Assembly (NCBI GenBank): GCA_035535995.1
Contig: DATLOZ010000022.1
Location: forward strand, 372,001-436,000
Source of the DNA: JANYCO01 sp035535995
GTDB taxonomy: Bacteria; Bacteroidota; Bacteroidia; Cytophagales; Cytophagaceae
Length of the DNA stretch: 64,000 nucleotides
Reading direction: 5' to 3'
Shown: positions 45,153 to 53,767 of the stretch, piece by piece
How positions within the stretch are numbered: position 1 is the stretch's first letter
How the letters are laid out: every line of letters starts with the position of its first letter
Notes under the pieces: generated by a model
What the model was told of the DNA's origin: nothing
Database searches by the model: none
The model's input: the letters and a program-made list of their open reading frames with translations, nothing else
Position numbers and translations under genes: made by a program

Positions 45153-46421
45153 ATGAGCTTTCTTCCACATTCAGGTACAGCTTCCACTGCTTTGAAAACA
45201 ACACTGCTAATTTTTCTATTCTTTATTTTCTCAGGCATCTTTCTTTACTCCTACTTCACCACTACACTACCTTCCTACGAAAAAATTCCTCCGATGGATG
45301 GAAACCAATACCTCAAAATATGGAGCTATTTCAAGAACGGAGGCGAATATAAAATTGATTTCCCCTTCAACGGCCGCGTGCTCTTTATATGGATCGCAAG
45401 CCTGTTACCGGATGCATTGGATGCTTTTCAATCTTTCATTTCGCTTAATTACTTCTTCGGGTTAGCTACCTTGTACCTTCTTTTTTTCGTATGGAATAAA
45501 TTAGCGTTTCCAGTATATCAATGTTTTTTCCTGCTTGTTTATCTCTGCCTTCATTGGTCCGGAATTATCCGGCAATACATGATCGATCCCGTTGGAGTCG
45601 ATATTCCTTATTTATTTTGTTTAAGCATTTTTATGTACTTGGTATTAGTTCAAAAATACAAATACCTATTTTTGATCGTGCTCCTAGGAGTGGCTACCAA
45701 AGAGGCTTTACTGCCTTTTGTATTATTACTATTATTGATAAAAATAATTCAGAAGAAGCTAATTTTCTTTGAAGGAAAAAAAATACATGTTGATTTAAAA
45801 CAGATTGATGCCGATATAAAATATATCGTCCTTGCCCTTCTCGCGGGCATCGCTTGCAAATTTCTGATCGAATTATATTATCCTCCCTTACAAACCGGGC
45901 GATATAAAAGCTCCCTGGTAATGGTAGTCTATTATGGCTACCTGGTTTTAAAAGATCCAACTCATATTCCAGATTGGATCACGGGCATCATTCTTTTTTT
46001 CGGACCTTTGTTATATCCTTTTTTAAAAGATTTTCCTAAACAACTTATTCCCCATGGCGTAAAAGAAGAACTATTTCTATTTGCCTTGCTCGGCATACTA
46101 CTGGCAATCCTTGGCGGCGGCGATCATACAAGGATTGCATTTTTGTCTTTCCCTTTCTTTTTTACTTATGTCTTATTCCAATGGAAAAACGACATGAGAC
46201 CATTTCACTGGATCATATATACGCTTTCCATGCTTTACCTTACCAAATGCTGGCTCTACATGCCTACTCCTACGGTCAGCTGGGAAATATTTTCCTGTTG
46301 GTATCCTGAATACAGTAGCTTTATCTTATTCATTCCTGAACTAGCGGTAGGAATTTGTTCGATAATTATTTTATATTTCTACGACAAGACAAGGCGTAAA
46401 AAAGAGGCGCTTATTTTGTAA
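45153..46421 (+). CDS. Polytopic membrane protein, paralogue-like partner of the 43924 gene
   Basis: A 422-residue integral membrane protein with about ten helices. It shares ordered blocks with the divergent neighbour: PMDGNQYLKIWSYFKNGG then FNGRVLFIWIASLLP (compare the Asp loop and RV-I-P segment), and VDIPYLFCLSIFMYLVLV then GVATKEALLPF (compare LFCL-T and TKE). I start it at the ATG at 45153 (MSFLPHSG); a TTG at 45138 would add five residues. Role is unknown; a lipid-linked sugar transferase is the leading guess. The flippase gene follows after 22 bases. Confidence 0.8.
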   Translation: MSFLPHSGTASTALKTTLLIFLFFIFSGIFLYSYFTTTLPSYEKIPPMDGNQYLKIWSYFKNGGEYKIDFPFNGRVLFIWIASLLPDALDAFQSFISLNYFFGLATLYLLFFVWNKLAFPVYQCFFLLVYLCLHWSGIIRQYMIDPVGVDIPYLFCLSIFMYLVLVQKYKYLFLIVLLGVATKEALLPFVLLLLLIKIIQKKLIFFEGKKIHVDLKQIDADIKYIVLALLAGIACKFLIELYYPPLQTGRYKSSLVMVVYYGYLVLKDPTHIPDWITGIILFFGPLLYPFLKDFPKQLIPHGVKEELFLFALLGILLAILGGGDHTRIAFLSFPFFFTYVLFQWKNDMRPFHWIIYTLSMLYLTKCWLYMPTPTVSWEIFSCWYPEYSSFILFIPELAVGICSIIILYFYDKTRRKKEALIL

Positions 46422-46443
46422 ATTGTTTCTAAAACACTGATCT

Positions 46444-47703
46444 GTGAATGCCCTGATAAGAAGTTCTATTGCAGTTAAAGGAATAATAGCGATCATCAAT
46501 TTTTCGTTGATCATTATTACAGCCAACTATCTCGGAGCCGAGGGCCGTGGAAAGATCTCTTTCTTCATTACTGTGCTGGCCACCGTACAGCTCTTTAGCG
46601 AGGTCATGAATGGCCCTACCATCATTTACCTTAGCACCAGACTTTCGATGAGAAAAAAAATACTCATCTCTAGTCTCTGGGCTTTGTTGGTTGCCACATT
46701 TGCTTACCTTATCTGCGTCCATTACAAGTATAGCGATAGCTTTATGTTGGCCTTTTGCTCCTGGCAATTTTCCATGGGTAGCACTACGCTCATGATCTTA
46801 CAAGGCCATCATAAGATCAAATGGTACAATGGTCTGATCGTACTACAATCGTGTATGCTGATCGGTTTATTTACCGCGCTGCTGGCATGGACCGATACGG
46901 GGTATAGCTCTTACCCATACGCCTTTCTTTTTTCCTGGAATATTATTTTCATCATCGCTGTTCTTGTAATACTACGAACGTTGCAGGATAGAGCACAGGA
47001 CGACAGCTATTCAAATACTTTTTTACAGATGTTTAAAAAAGGCATCGAATCGCAAAGCGGCAACATCATTGCTTTTCTCAATTACCGGCTCATTTTTTAT
47101 ATCATCGCATTTCGCACCGACAATGCTATGCTTGGTTTTGTCTCCACCGGTTTTGCCATCATCGAATCGATCCTGATCATTGGCAATGGACTGGGTACAA
47201 TTCAGTACCCTGCTATTTCCAATCATACAGATCCGGGATTTCCTAAAAAAATTACGTTACAATATTTATCCATCACCCTCTGGCTCTCGTTGATTGGCTT
47301 GCTTATCCTCAATAGTATTCCTGCTTCTTTTTATACGTTGGTATTGGGAAAAGATTTCAGGGAGATCAAACAGGTCTTTTTAATCCTCACGCCAGGCATT
47401 CTGTTTTTAAACCTTCAGAATATAATTTGCTTTTACTTCAATGGATTGGGATTGTATAGGATCAACACCATCGGATCTTTTGTAGGCCTGCTGTCATTTA
47501 TCTTGCTGGCGCTTCCTGGCTACAACGGTGGCATTCTTCCGCTCATCGCCTCGGTAAGCCTTTCCTATTTGATCTTGTGTGTGTATATGTTTGCCCGGTT
47601 CAAAAAACATAGCAGCAGCAGTTGGAAAGAATTGTTATCGATCTTCCGGCCTCCTGTAAAAATTTTGTATGCTGTATTGAAAGGAAAAGAATTGGCAGAA
47701 TAA
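46444..47703 (+). CDS. Oligosaccharide flippase-like (Wzx/MATE-type) membrane protein
   Basis: A 419-residue protein with about 12 helices. The start, VKGIIAIINFSLIIITANYLGAEGRGKISFFIT (by ends: VKGIIAIINF, NYLGAEGRGKISFFIT), is typical of polysaccharide flippases, with the conserved LG-x-EG-G loop. Later segments include PGILFLNLQNIICFYFNGLG and INTIGSFVGLL. It would flip lipid-linked sugars across the inner membrane. Start codon is GTG at 46444. It is 22 bases after the GT-C-like gene and only 3 bases from the convergent glycosyltransferase. Confidence 0.85.
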   Translation: MNALIRSSIAVKGIIAIINFSLIIITANYLGAEGRGKISFFITVLATVQLFSEVMNGPTIIYLSTRLSMRKKILISSLWALLVATFAYLICVHYKYSDSFMLAFCSWQFSMGSTTLMILQGHHKIKWYNGLIVLQSCMLIGLFTALLAWTDTGYSSYPYAFLFSWNIIFIIAVLVILRTLQDRAQDDSYSNTFLQMFKKGIESQSGNIIAFLNYRLIFYIIAFRTDNAMLGFVSTGFAIIESILIIGNGLGTIQYPAISNHTDPGFPKKITLQYLSITLWLSLIGLLILNSIPASFYTLVLGKDFREIKQVFLILTPGILFLNLQNIICFYFNGLGLYRINTIGSFVGLLSFILLALPGYNGGILPLIASVSLSYLILCVYMFARFKKHSSSSWKELLSIFRPPVKILYAVLKGKELAE

Positions 47704-47706
47704 GGA

Positions 47707-48669
47707 TTAGCGAAGCTTGTATACTCCTTTCAAACGAAGAAGCACACGATACAGCCAAAATAATTTTATTTTATACTTGCCAATAAAATAAAGAACAGGA
47801 GCAATTCCAGTATACGCTCCCAATGATCGTAGCAATTTTTTATACCCTTCCGCAAGTGAAAACTCTTCCATTAGCATCGCGTGACGCATTTCGAATAACA
47901 CTCTTCCAGTAAGTATATTTTTTTCTTCCTGCGTACGACAAAGTGCGAAGGCTTTGTTGAGCACCAGCAGCGTGGTTTCAAAAAGACGCGTATTGTAGCG
48001 AGTATAAAAAGCGAGGGAAAAAGATTTTTTTACCACTCTTCTTTTCACCAATGCTTCCGGTATAAATGCATAGAAAAAATCGCGCGCGCTTACAATCCAA
48101 AAATTAAAATCCTCGTACGCCAGCGTAGCATCGTATCCATGCGTGCGCTCCAGCACAGCCCTGCGCATCATCATGGTAGGCGGACAAATGAAATATTGTT
48201 TCAATACCTCTTTAAACACATCGCCTTCAGGATGCAAAGAAGCCTTGGAAGTACCGCGGTGATGATAGCCCAGTAACTTTCCTTCTTCACTGATGATCTC
48301 AGCGTCGGAATAAACGACCCCATAATTTTGCGGAAGCGATAAGAATAAATTTACCTGCTTGCTGATCATTTCCGGCAACATCACATCATCGGTAGCAAAG
48401 TCGATGATGAAGGACCCTTTAGAACGTTCGAAAGCTTGATTAAAAGAAGTACAATTGCCCAGGTTTACTTCGTGGCGGATAAATACTATTTCAGGATATT
48501 GACGGATTAATTTTTCAATGACAACCACCGAACCATCTGTACTTCGGTCGTCTACTATAATGATCTCCTTGTTTGGATAATCCTGTGCCAGCAGCGACAG
48601 CAGGGCTTCCTCCAAAAATTTTTCGTGGTTATAACATAAGCAAATAATGGAGACTAAAGGAAGAGTCAT
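47707..48669 (-). CDS. Family 2 glycosyltransferase
   Basis: A 320-residue GT-A enzyme. N-terminal LVSIICLCYNHEKFLEEALLSLLAQ (by ends: SIICLCYNHEKFLEEAL, SLLAQDYPNKEIIIVDD) and DDRSTDG form the nucleotide-sugar site. FIIDFATDDVMLPEM supplies the DxD-like metal site, and YEDFNFWIVSARDFF the acceptor-side acidic residues. Donor and acceptor are unknown. Its start overlaps the upstream cupin gene by 4 bases, so the two are coupled. Confidence 0.92.
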   Translation of the reverse strand: MTLPLVSIICLCYNHEKFLEEALLSLLAQDYPNKEIIIVDDRSTDGSVVVIEKLIRQYPEIVFIRHEVNLGNCTSFNQAFERSKGSFIIDFATDDVMLPEMISKQVNLFLSLPQNYGVVYSDAEIISEEGKLLGYHHRGTSKASLHPEGDVFKEVLKQYFICPPTMMMRRAVLERTHGYDATLAYEDFNFWIVSARDFFYAFIPEALVKRRVVKKSFSLAFYTRYNTRLFETTLLVLNKAFALCRTQEEKNILTGRVLFEMRHAMLMEEFSLAEGYKKLLRSLGAYTGIAPVLYFIGKYKIKLFWLYRVLLRLKGVYKLR

Positions 48670-49064
48670 TTCCAGTCAAGAAACGTTTGGTAATCTCTTA
48701 TATAATCTTCCTCTTCGTAGTTGGAAGAAGAAAGACAGATACAAATTCCATCGTTTTGAAAACTAAGCTTGCGCCAATAAAAATTGGGGATAAACAAACC
48801 CTTGTTCGGATCGTTGAGCAGAAACTCGTACAGCTTTCTCTCCCTGCTCTCCAGTGTGATGTGAATTTCCCCATGCAGGCAAACCAGTAGCTGTACACTA
48901 TTGATATGTGCATGATTCCCTCTCTCTACCGTTTCAGGAGTACCGTAGATCCAGTACACTCTTTTTATTTCGAAAGGAACATTTGAAAAAGCCTGAGCAA
49001 CTGAAATAAACCCAATTTCTTCCTCCCCTATTTTTTGTAATTCAATGAGACAAGGTTCTTGCAT
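48666..49064 (-). CDS. WxcM-like cupin (sugar 3,4-ketoisomerase family)
   Basis: A 132-residue single-domain cupin of the FdtA/WxcM-C type, which isomerises dTDP-4-keto-6-deoxy-glucose. It has IGEEEIGFISVAQ, the family mark RVYWIYGTPETVERGNHAH and QLLVCLHGEIHITLES, and near the end FIPNFYWRKL. The two His in GNHAH fit the active site. No rmlA/rmlB or aminotransferase genes are nearby, so the sugar precursor must come from elsewhere or the enzyme has another substrate. Confidence 0.85.
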   Translation of the reverse strand: MQEPCLIELQKIGEEEIGFISVAQAFSNVPFEIKRVYWIYGTPETVERGNHAHINSVQLLVCLHGEIHITLESRERKLYEFLLNDPNKGLFIPNFYWRKLSFQNDGICICLSSSNYEEEDYIRDYQTFLDWK

Positions 49065-49106
49065 CTGTTAGTTATAATATGGCTGAGCCAATGTTTATAG
49101 TTCACC

Positions 49107-49161
49107 GTTTTAAGGTTTAAAGATTTAAAGTTTGAAGTTAAAATCATTAAACCTTAAAACT
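49107..49161. repeat. Inverted repeat upstream of the cupin gene (palindrome family 3)
   Basis: GTTTTAAGGTTTAA (49107-49120) is inverted perfectly at 49148-49161, with a 27-base AT-rich spacer holding TTTAAAGTTTGAAG. The core TTAAACCTT matches the palindrome after lpxA. It lies in the 348-base divergent spacer between the glycan locus and the histidine kinase; apart from this repeat and the kinase promoter I see nothing else there. Confidence 0.65.
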
Positions 49162-49356
49162 TTGAACCATTAAAACTAGGTTAAAAACGATTGTTTCGCA
49201 AATCTAATATGCCTGGTGAAAAAGAATTTTCAAAAACCTTCAAGGATTCAAAATCTAAAGTTCTTGAAATAGCTAATACTAATACCCCGAGGTATCGCAA
49301 TACAAATTCAAGTAGTTTTTGACTCATTTTTCATCCCGCATAAGCTGCTTTATTCC

Positions 49357-49388
49357 ATTGATTATGTACATTTTATTGATTATATTTG
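49357..49388 (+). promoter_or_regulatory. Promoter of the hybrid histidine kinase gene
   Basis: ATTG (49357-49360) and TATATTTG (49381-49388) are spaced 20 bases apart, fitting the Bacteroidota -33/-7 elements. Transcription would start near 49395. The in-frame TTG at 49386 falls inside the -7 box, which argues for the GTG at 49413 as translation start. Confidence 0.6.
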
Positions 49389-49412
49389 TTTAGTACGAAC
49401 GAGGAGAAGCAA

Positions 49413-52400
49413 GTGAACCCTGAAAACAATATTTCTCAAGAACATCTGGACGAGATCCATTTCCTACGGCAACGGGTCCAGGAACTGGAAAATCAAAAAC
49501 AAAACAGCGATAGGATCCTGCAGGAATCTGAGGAAAGAATGCAGGAAGCCCTCGAACAAATCGGGGCGTTCGCAATTTCCATCGATGCAGATGACAAGAT
49601 CACTTTTAGCAATGATGCCTTCCTGGATTTTACAGGCTGGCACAAGGACGATATTATAGGTAAAGACTGGAGAACGCTGCTTACCATCGAAGAAACGCGC
49701 GAACAAGACAACCGCGAACTGGAAGAAGTGATCAAGCAAGGCAACCTTGTCAACCGGATCAAACGGAAGATCCGCACGGCCGATGGCTCTGTGAAAAGTC
49801 TTCGCTTCAATATTGTTTACCAAAATAACTCCGAAGGAAAAATCGCCGGCACTACGCTCATCGGCGAAGACATCACAGAGAAAAAGAAAAAGATCAAGGC
49901 GCTCAAAGAAGGAGACGAACGCCTGAAAGATCTTTTCGAAAATGCCAATGACCTTATCCAGGTATTTTCGCTCGACGGGCAGATCCAGCTCGCCAATAAA
50001 GCCTGGCGCGATACACTGCACTACGAAGAAGAGGAAATTTCCAACCTGAACTTCCGCGATATCATTCACCCGGATCACCGCGAGGATACGCTGGAACATC
50101 TTAACAATATTCTGAAAGGAAAAAAAGACGATAAGTTTGAAACCGTCTTAACTTCCAAACATGGCCGAAACATCAACGTCATCGCCAGTGTAAACATCCG
50201 CTACGATAAAGATGTGCCCGTGCTTTTCCGCGGTATCTTTCACGACAATACCGAACATATGCGTTCGGAAAGAGCGCAGAAACTTTACTATAAGATTTCT
50301 ACGCTTGCCATCAACTCCGATAACCTGGAGTCGCTGTGTTACAATATACACATGGAGCTTAAAGAGCTGATCGCGGTAAACAATTTCCACGTAGCACTTT
50401 TTGACCGTGATAAAAACTTACTCAATTTTCCTTATTACGTAGACGAAACGCAAGGCGAAAGAAGCACCACCTTCAAACGTCCGATCGCCAAAGCGCTTAC
50501 AGAATATTCGTTGTTCAACGAAAATCCTACCTTCCTTTACGAAGAAGATATTTTGCTTCTCGCAAAAGAAAAAACAGTAGAGCTCCTCGGCCCGGTACCA
50601 AAGATCTGGCTAGGTGTGCCTCTCAAGCTGGAGAACAGAACCATCGGTGTGATCTGTGTAAAAAGTCACAGCGATCGCAATAAATATAAAAAACGCCACC
50701 TTGAGCTCCTCGACTTCATCTCCGGCCAGATTGCGCTTGTAATAGAGCGTAAACGGAACGAAGAAAAGATCATCGCACAGACCGCGCGTTTGAATGCGAT
50801 CTTTGAAAGTAGCTCGCACCTGATATGGTCGGTAAACCGCTCTCGTGGACTGACTTCCTTCAACCACAACTACGCGGAAGCGATCTACAGCAAATACCAT
50901 ATCTACCCGGAGCTAGATTTTACTTCCGAAAATCCGAAGATTCTCATGCTTTCCTCACCGGAATACCACGACGAGGTGAACCGCTATTACAAAGAAGCTT
51001 TTGAAGGAATTGCTCAACACTACGAAACCAAAGGCAGAGATAAAAACGGAAGAGACATCTGGCGCGAAACATTCCTGAACCCGATCTTCCTGCCTGATGG
51101 AAGAATTGAAGAAGTATCCGGTATCTCACACGATATTACGGAGAAAAAACAATTCAACCTTTCCTTGCAGGAAAGCGAAGAAAAATTCCGGAACATTTTC
51201 GAATCGTTCCAGGACATCTACTACCGTACTGATATTTACGGAAAGATCATGATGATGAGTCCATCGGGATGCGAGATCAGTGGCTTCTCGCAGGAAGAAG
51301 TGATTGGTAAGAACATTACTGATTTCTATGTCGGCACCGATAAACAATTCAACATCATCAAACGCCTCCTGATGCACGGCTCGATCAAAAACTACGAGAG
51401 CAAGCTGCTGCTGAAAGACGGTTCGTTCATACAAGCTATTTCCAACATCCGTTTCATTTACAACAAAGATGGAAAACCGGTAGCCATCGAAGGCGTAGCG
51501 CGTGATATCACGTTCCTGAAAAAAGCTACGGAAGAACTTTTGAAAGCCAAAGAGATTGCAGAAAAATCGCTGAAGGTAAAAGAAAGCTTCCTCGCCAACA
51601 TGAGCCACGAGATCCGTACACCAATGAACGGAATGATCGGCATGGTAGACCTGCTGATCGAAACACCTTTGAACGAAGAGCAAAACAAATATGTGCTCAC
51701 AATCAAGAAATCGTCGGAAACGTTACTTCGCATTCTCAACGATATTCTCGACCTTTCTAAAATGGAAGCAGGAAAGATGCAGTTGCGTCTCACTTCCATC
51801 AACCTGGAAAGCACGATCGAAAAATTGCACGCGCTTTTCTACCAGCAAGCGCACCTGAAAGGAATTGATCTCTACTACTCGATTGCCAGCAATGTACCAA
51901 AATACCTGGTGGCCGACGAGACAAGATTATTGCAGATCTTATCCAATCTCACATCCAACTCCATCAAATTTACCGAGCATGGAAGCGTTTCGATCAACAT
52001 TACGTTAGAGAACAAAAAAGAAAATGTCAACAAGATCCGGGTTGAGATCACCGATACCGGAATTGGGATTTCAGACAATAATCTTCAAAAACTATTCAAC
52101 TACTTTAGCCAGGTAGACAACTCGTCTACTAAGTCTTATGGCGGCACTGGCCTTGGGCTTGCGATCTCGAAAGAGCTTTGCAAAATGATGAACGGCGAGA
52201 TCGGCGTACGTACCAGGATCAACGAAGGAAGTACCTTTTGGTTTACCTTCGAGGCCAACGAAAGCAAGCGCGGCAACGAAACACGCCCGAATGGCGACGA
52301 AGTAGTACGCATTACCGGAAGATTTAAAAAATATAATCCAAAGATCTTACTGGTAGATGACAACCATGTGAATCAACTGGTTGCCTCCGAGATTCTGAAA

Positions 52401-53120
52401 AAATCAGGCTGTACGGTAGAGACCGCCAACAATGGGCTGGAAGCGATCGAGAAAGTTCGGAACAATACTTACGACCTTATCTTCATGGACATCCAGATGC
52501 CACAGATGGATGGTACTGAAGCCACAAGAGAGATCAAGAAACTTGGTATTCCAAACCTACCTCCGATCATTGCTATGACTGCTTATGCAATGGAAGAAGA
52601 CAGAGAAAAATTCCTGTCTGCAGGCATGGACGACTATATCGCAAAACCCATAAAATCAGAGGTGTTGATAAATAAGATAGCGGAGAAGCTCAATTTAGAC
52701 GATAAATCTGATTATTTTAGTGTAAATAATGACCTATCAGAAAACAAGGAAAACCTGGTCATCAATCCTGAAGTGCTGAAAAGCATGATGGCTTTTGTAG
52801 ACAAAGAAACTCTGATAGGTATTTACCAGGAATTTGAAGCCGAAACGGCTACACAACTGGAAGAATGCAAAAGCATGTTTGGCTTCGGCGATTTTAAGAA
52901 CATCCAGTCGCACCTGCATACCCTCAAAGGAACGGCGGGCACACTGGGAGTTGAAAAACTGGAAACACAAGCAAGGCTGATTGAAGGGAATATCAAACAA
53001 AATAATTTTGATAACATCACCGAAAATCTCAACCTGCTGTACGAAGCCTTTGATGAATTTAAAACTAATTACTACCAAATACTAAATAACCTGACTTATG
53101 AAAAAAGTTTTAGTGGCTGA
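49413..53120 (+). CDS. Soluble multi-PAS/GAF hybrid histidine kinase with receiver and HPt domains
   Basis: A 1235-residue cytosolic kinase with no membrane segment. Order: coiled coil (about 10-45), PAS (about 45-165), PAS (165-280), GAF (about 290-450), PAS (455-580), PAS (590-705), HisKA with phospho-His732 in SFLANMSHEIRTPMNGM, HATPase with the N-box LSNLTSNSIKFTEHG (about 846) and GTGLGLAIS, receiver with FMDIQMPQMDG (Asp near 1026), and a C-terminal HPt with LHTLKGTAGTLG (His near 1169). It is thus a full phosphorelay in one chain. GTG at 49413 follows GAGGAG (49401-49406). It overlaps the next gene by 23 bases. Confidence 0.93.
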   Translation: MNPENNISQEHLDEIHFLRQRVQELENQKQNSDRILQESEERMQEALEQIGAFAISIDADDKITFSNDAFLDFTGWHKDDIIGKDWRTLLTIEETREQDNRELEEVIKQGNLVNRIKRKIRTADGSVKSLRFNIVYQNNSEGKIAGTTLIGEDITEKKKKIKALKEGDERLKDLFENANDLIQVFSLDGQIQLANKAWRDTLHYEEEEISNLNFRDIIHPDHREDTLEHLNNILKGKKDDKFETVLTSKHGRNINVIASVNIRYDKDVPVLFRGIFHDNTEHMRSERAQKLYYKISTLAINSDNLESLCYNIHMELKELIAVNNFHVALFDRDKNLLNFPYYVDETQGERSTTFKRPIAKALTEYSLFNENPTFLYEEDILLLAKEKTVELLGPVPKIWLGVPLKLENRTIGVICVKSHSDRNKYKKRHLELLDFISGQIALVIERKRNEEKIIAQTARLNAIFESSSHLIWSVNRSRGLTSFNHNYAEAIYSKYHIYPELDFTSENPKILMLSSPEYHDEVNRYYKEAFEGIAQHYETKGRDKNGRDIWRETFLNPIFLPDGRIEEVSGISHDITEKKQFNLSLQESEEKFRNIFESFQDIYYRTDIYGKIMMMSPSGCEISGFSQEEVIGKNITDFYVGTDKQFNIIKRLLMHGSIKNYESKLLLKDGSFIQAISNIRFIYNKDGKPVAIEGVARDITFLKKATEELLKAKEIAEKSLKVKESFLANMSHEIRTPMNGMIGMVDLLIETPLNEEQNKYVLTIKKSSETLLRILNDILDLSKMEAGKMQLRLTSINLESTIEKLHALFYQQAHLKGIDLYYSIASNVPKYLVADETRLLQILSNLTSNSIKFTEHGSVSINITLENKKENVNKIRVEITDTGIGISDNNLQKLFNYFSQVDNSSTKSYGGTGLGLAISKELCKMMNGEIGVRTRINEGSTFWFTFEANESKRGNETRPNGDEVVRITGRFKKYNPKILLVDDNHVNQLVASEILKKSGCTVETANNGLEAIEKVRNNTYDLIFMDIQMPQMDGTEATREIKKLGIPNLPPIIAMTAYAMEEDREKFLSAGMDDYIAKPIKSEVLINKIAEKLNLDDKSDYFSVNNDLSENKENLVINPEVLKSMMAFVDKETLIGIYQEFEAETATQLEECKSMFGFGDFKNIQSHLHTLKGTAGTLGVEKLETQARLIEGNIKQNNFDNITENLNLLYEAFDEFKTNYYQILNNLTYEKSFSG

Positions 53121-53472
53121 GGACAGTTCTGTTATTCAAAACCTCACCAAAAAAATTCTTCAGTTTCAGAACTTCGATATCAAAAGCGTCAAGAATGGTA
53201 AAGAAGTGTTAAAAGCTATGGAAACCGAATCCTTCGACCTCATCCTGATGGACATCAACATGCCACAGATGGATGGTATGGCCTGCATCCGCGAGATCCG
53301 CTCGATGAGTGATAAGAGCAAATCTACGATCCCTGTAGTGGCGATCACCGGGAATGCTAAAAACTATTCCGAAGAAGATTTCTCCAGCGCAGGATTCAAC
53401 GACTATCTTTCCAAGCCGCTTGATTTCGACAAGCTCGTAGATACTGTAAAAAGACTCACTGAAAGCAATTAA
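53098..53472 (+). CDS. Single-domain response regulator
   Basis: A 124-residue receiver domain with no output domain. VLVAEDSSVIQ holds the acidic pocket, Asp52 in LILMDINMPQMDG is the phosphorylation site, VVAITGN the switch Thr, and DYLSKPLDF the conserved Lys. Its start lies inside the kinase gene (23-base overlap), so it is translationally coupled and probably takes phosphate from the kinase HPt domain. The downstream partner is unknown. Confidence 0.93.
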   Translation: MKKVLVAEDSSVIQNLTKKILQFQNFDIKSVKNGKEVLKAMETESFDLILMDINMPQMDGMACIREIRSMSDKSKSTIPVVAITGNAKNYSEEDFSSAGFNDYLSKPLDFDKLVDTVKRLTESN

Positions 53473-53491
53473 GTTTTAATCCGTTTCGATC

Positions 53492-53767
53492 ATGCAAATC
53501 AAATACACCCAACAATTCCTCAATAAGCTGGAAGATATTTTTGCCGAGTCAAAATATATCCTTCGCTATGAAAAAGGTAATTTCCACGCAGGGTATTGTA
53601 TTTTGAAAGAGACAAATGTGGCAGTGGTCAACAAGTATTTTACCGTGGAAGGCAAGATCAACGCACTGATCGAGATCCTGCGTCAGATCGAGCTGAACCC
53701 TGAAACGCTGAGCGAAAAAAACAGGAAACTTTATCTCGAACTTACTCAAACCGAGCTTACGCTTTGA
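53492..53767 (+). CDS. Small hypothetical protein
   Basis: A 91-residue soluble alpha/beta protein (MQIKYTQQFLNKLEDIFAES, then ILRYEKGNFHAGYCILKE, VVNKYFTVEGKINALIEILRQ given here only by KYFTVEGKINALIEIL). I do not recognise the family. It lies 19 bases after the response regulator and its stop overlaps the start of the MBL hydrolase gene, so it belongs to that transcription unit. Confidence 0.75.
   Translation: MQIKYTQQFLNKLEDIFAESKYILRYEKGNFHAGYCILKETNVAVVNKYFTVEGKINALIEILRQIELNPETLSEKNRKLYLELTQTELTL

Noticed and set aside
49386..49412. TTG start for the hybrid kinase
   Set aside because: The codon lies inside the -7 promoter box; GTG at 49413 has a GAGGAG ribosome site six bases upstream.
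49464..50099. Minus-strand open frame of 211 codons inside the histidine kinase gene
   Set aside because: Shadow of the kinase PAS region; Phe/Val/Leu-rich nonsense composition without membrane-protein pattern or context.
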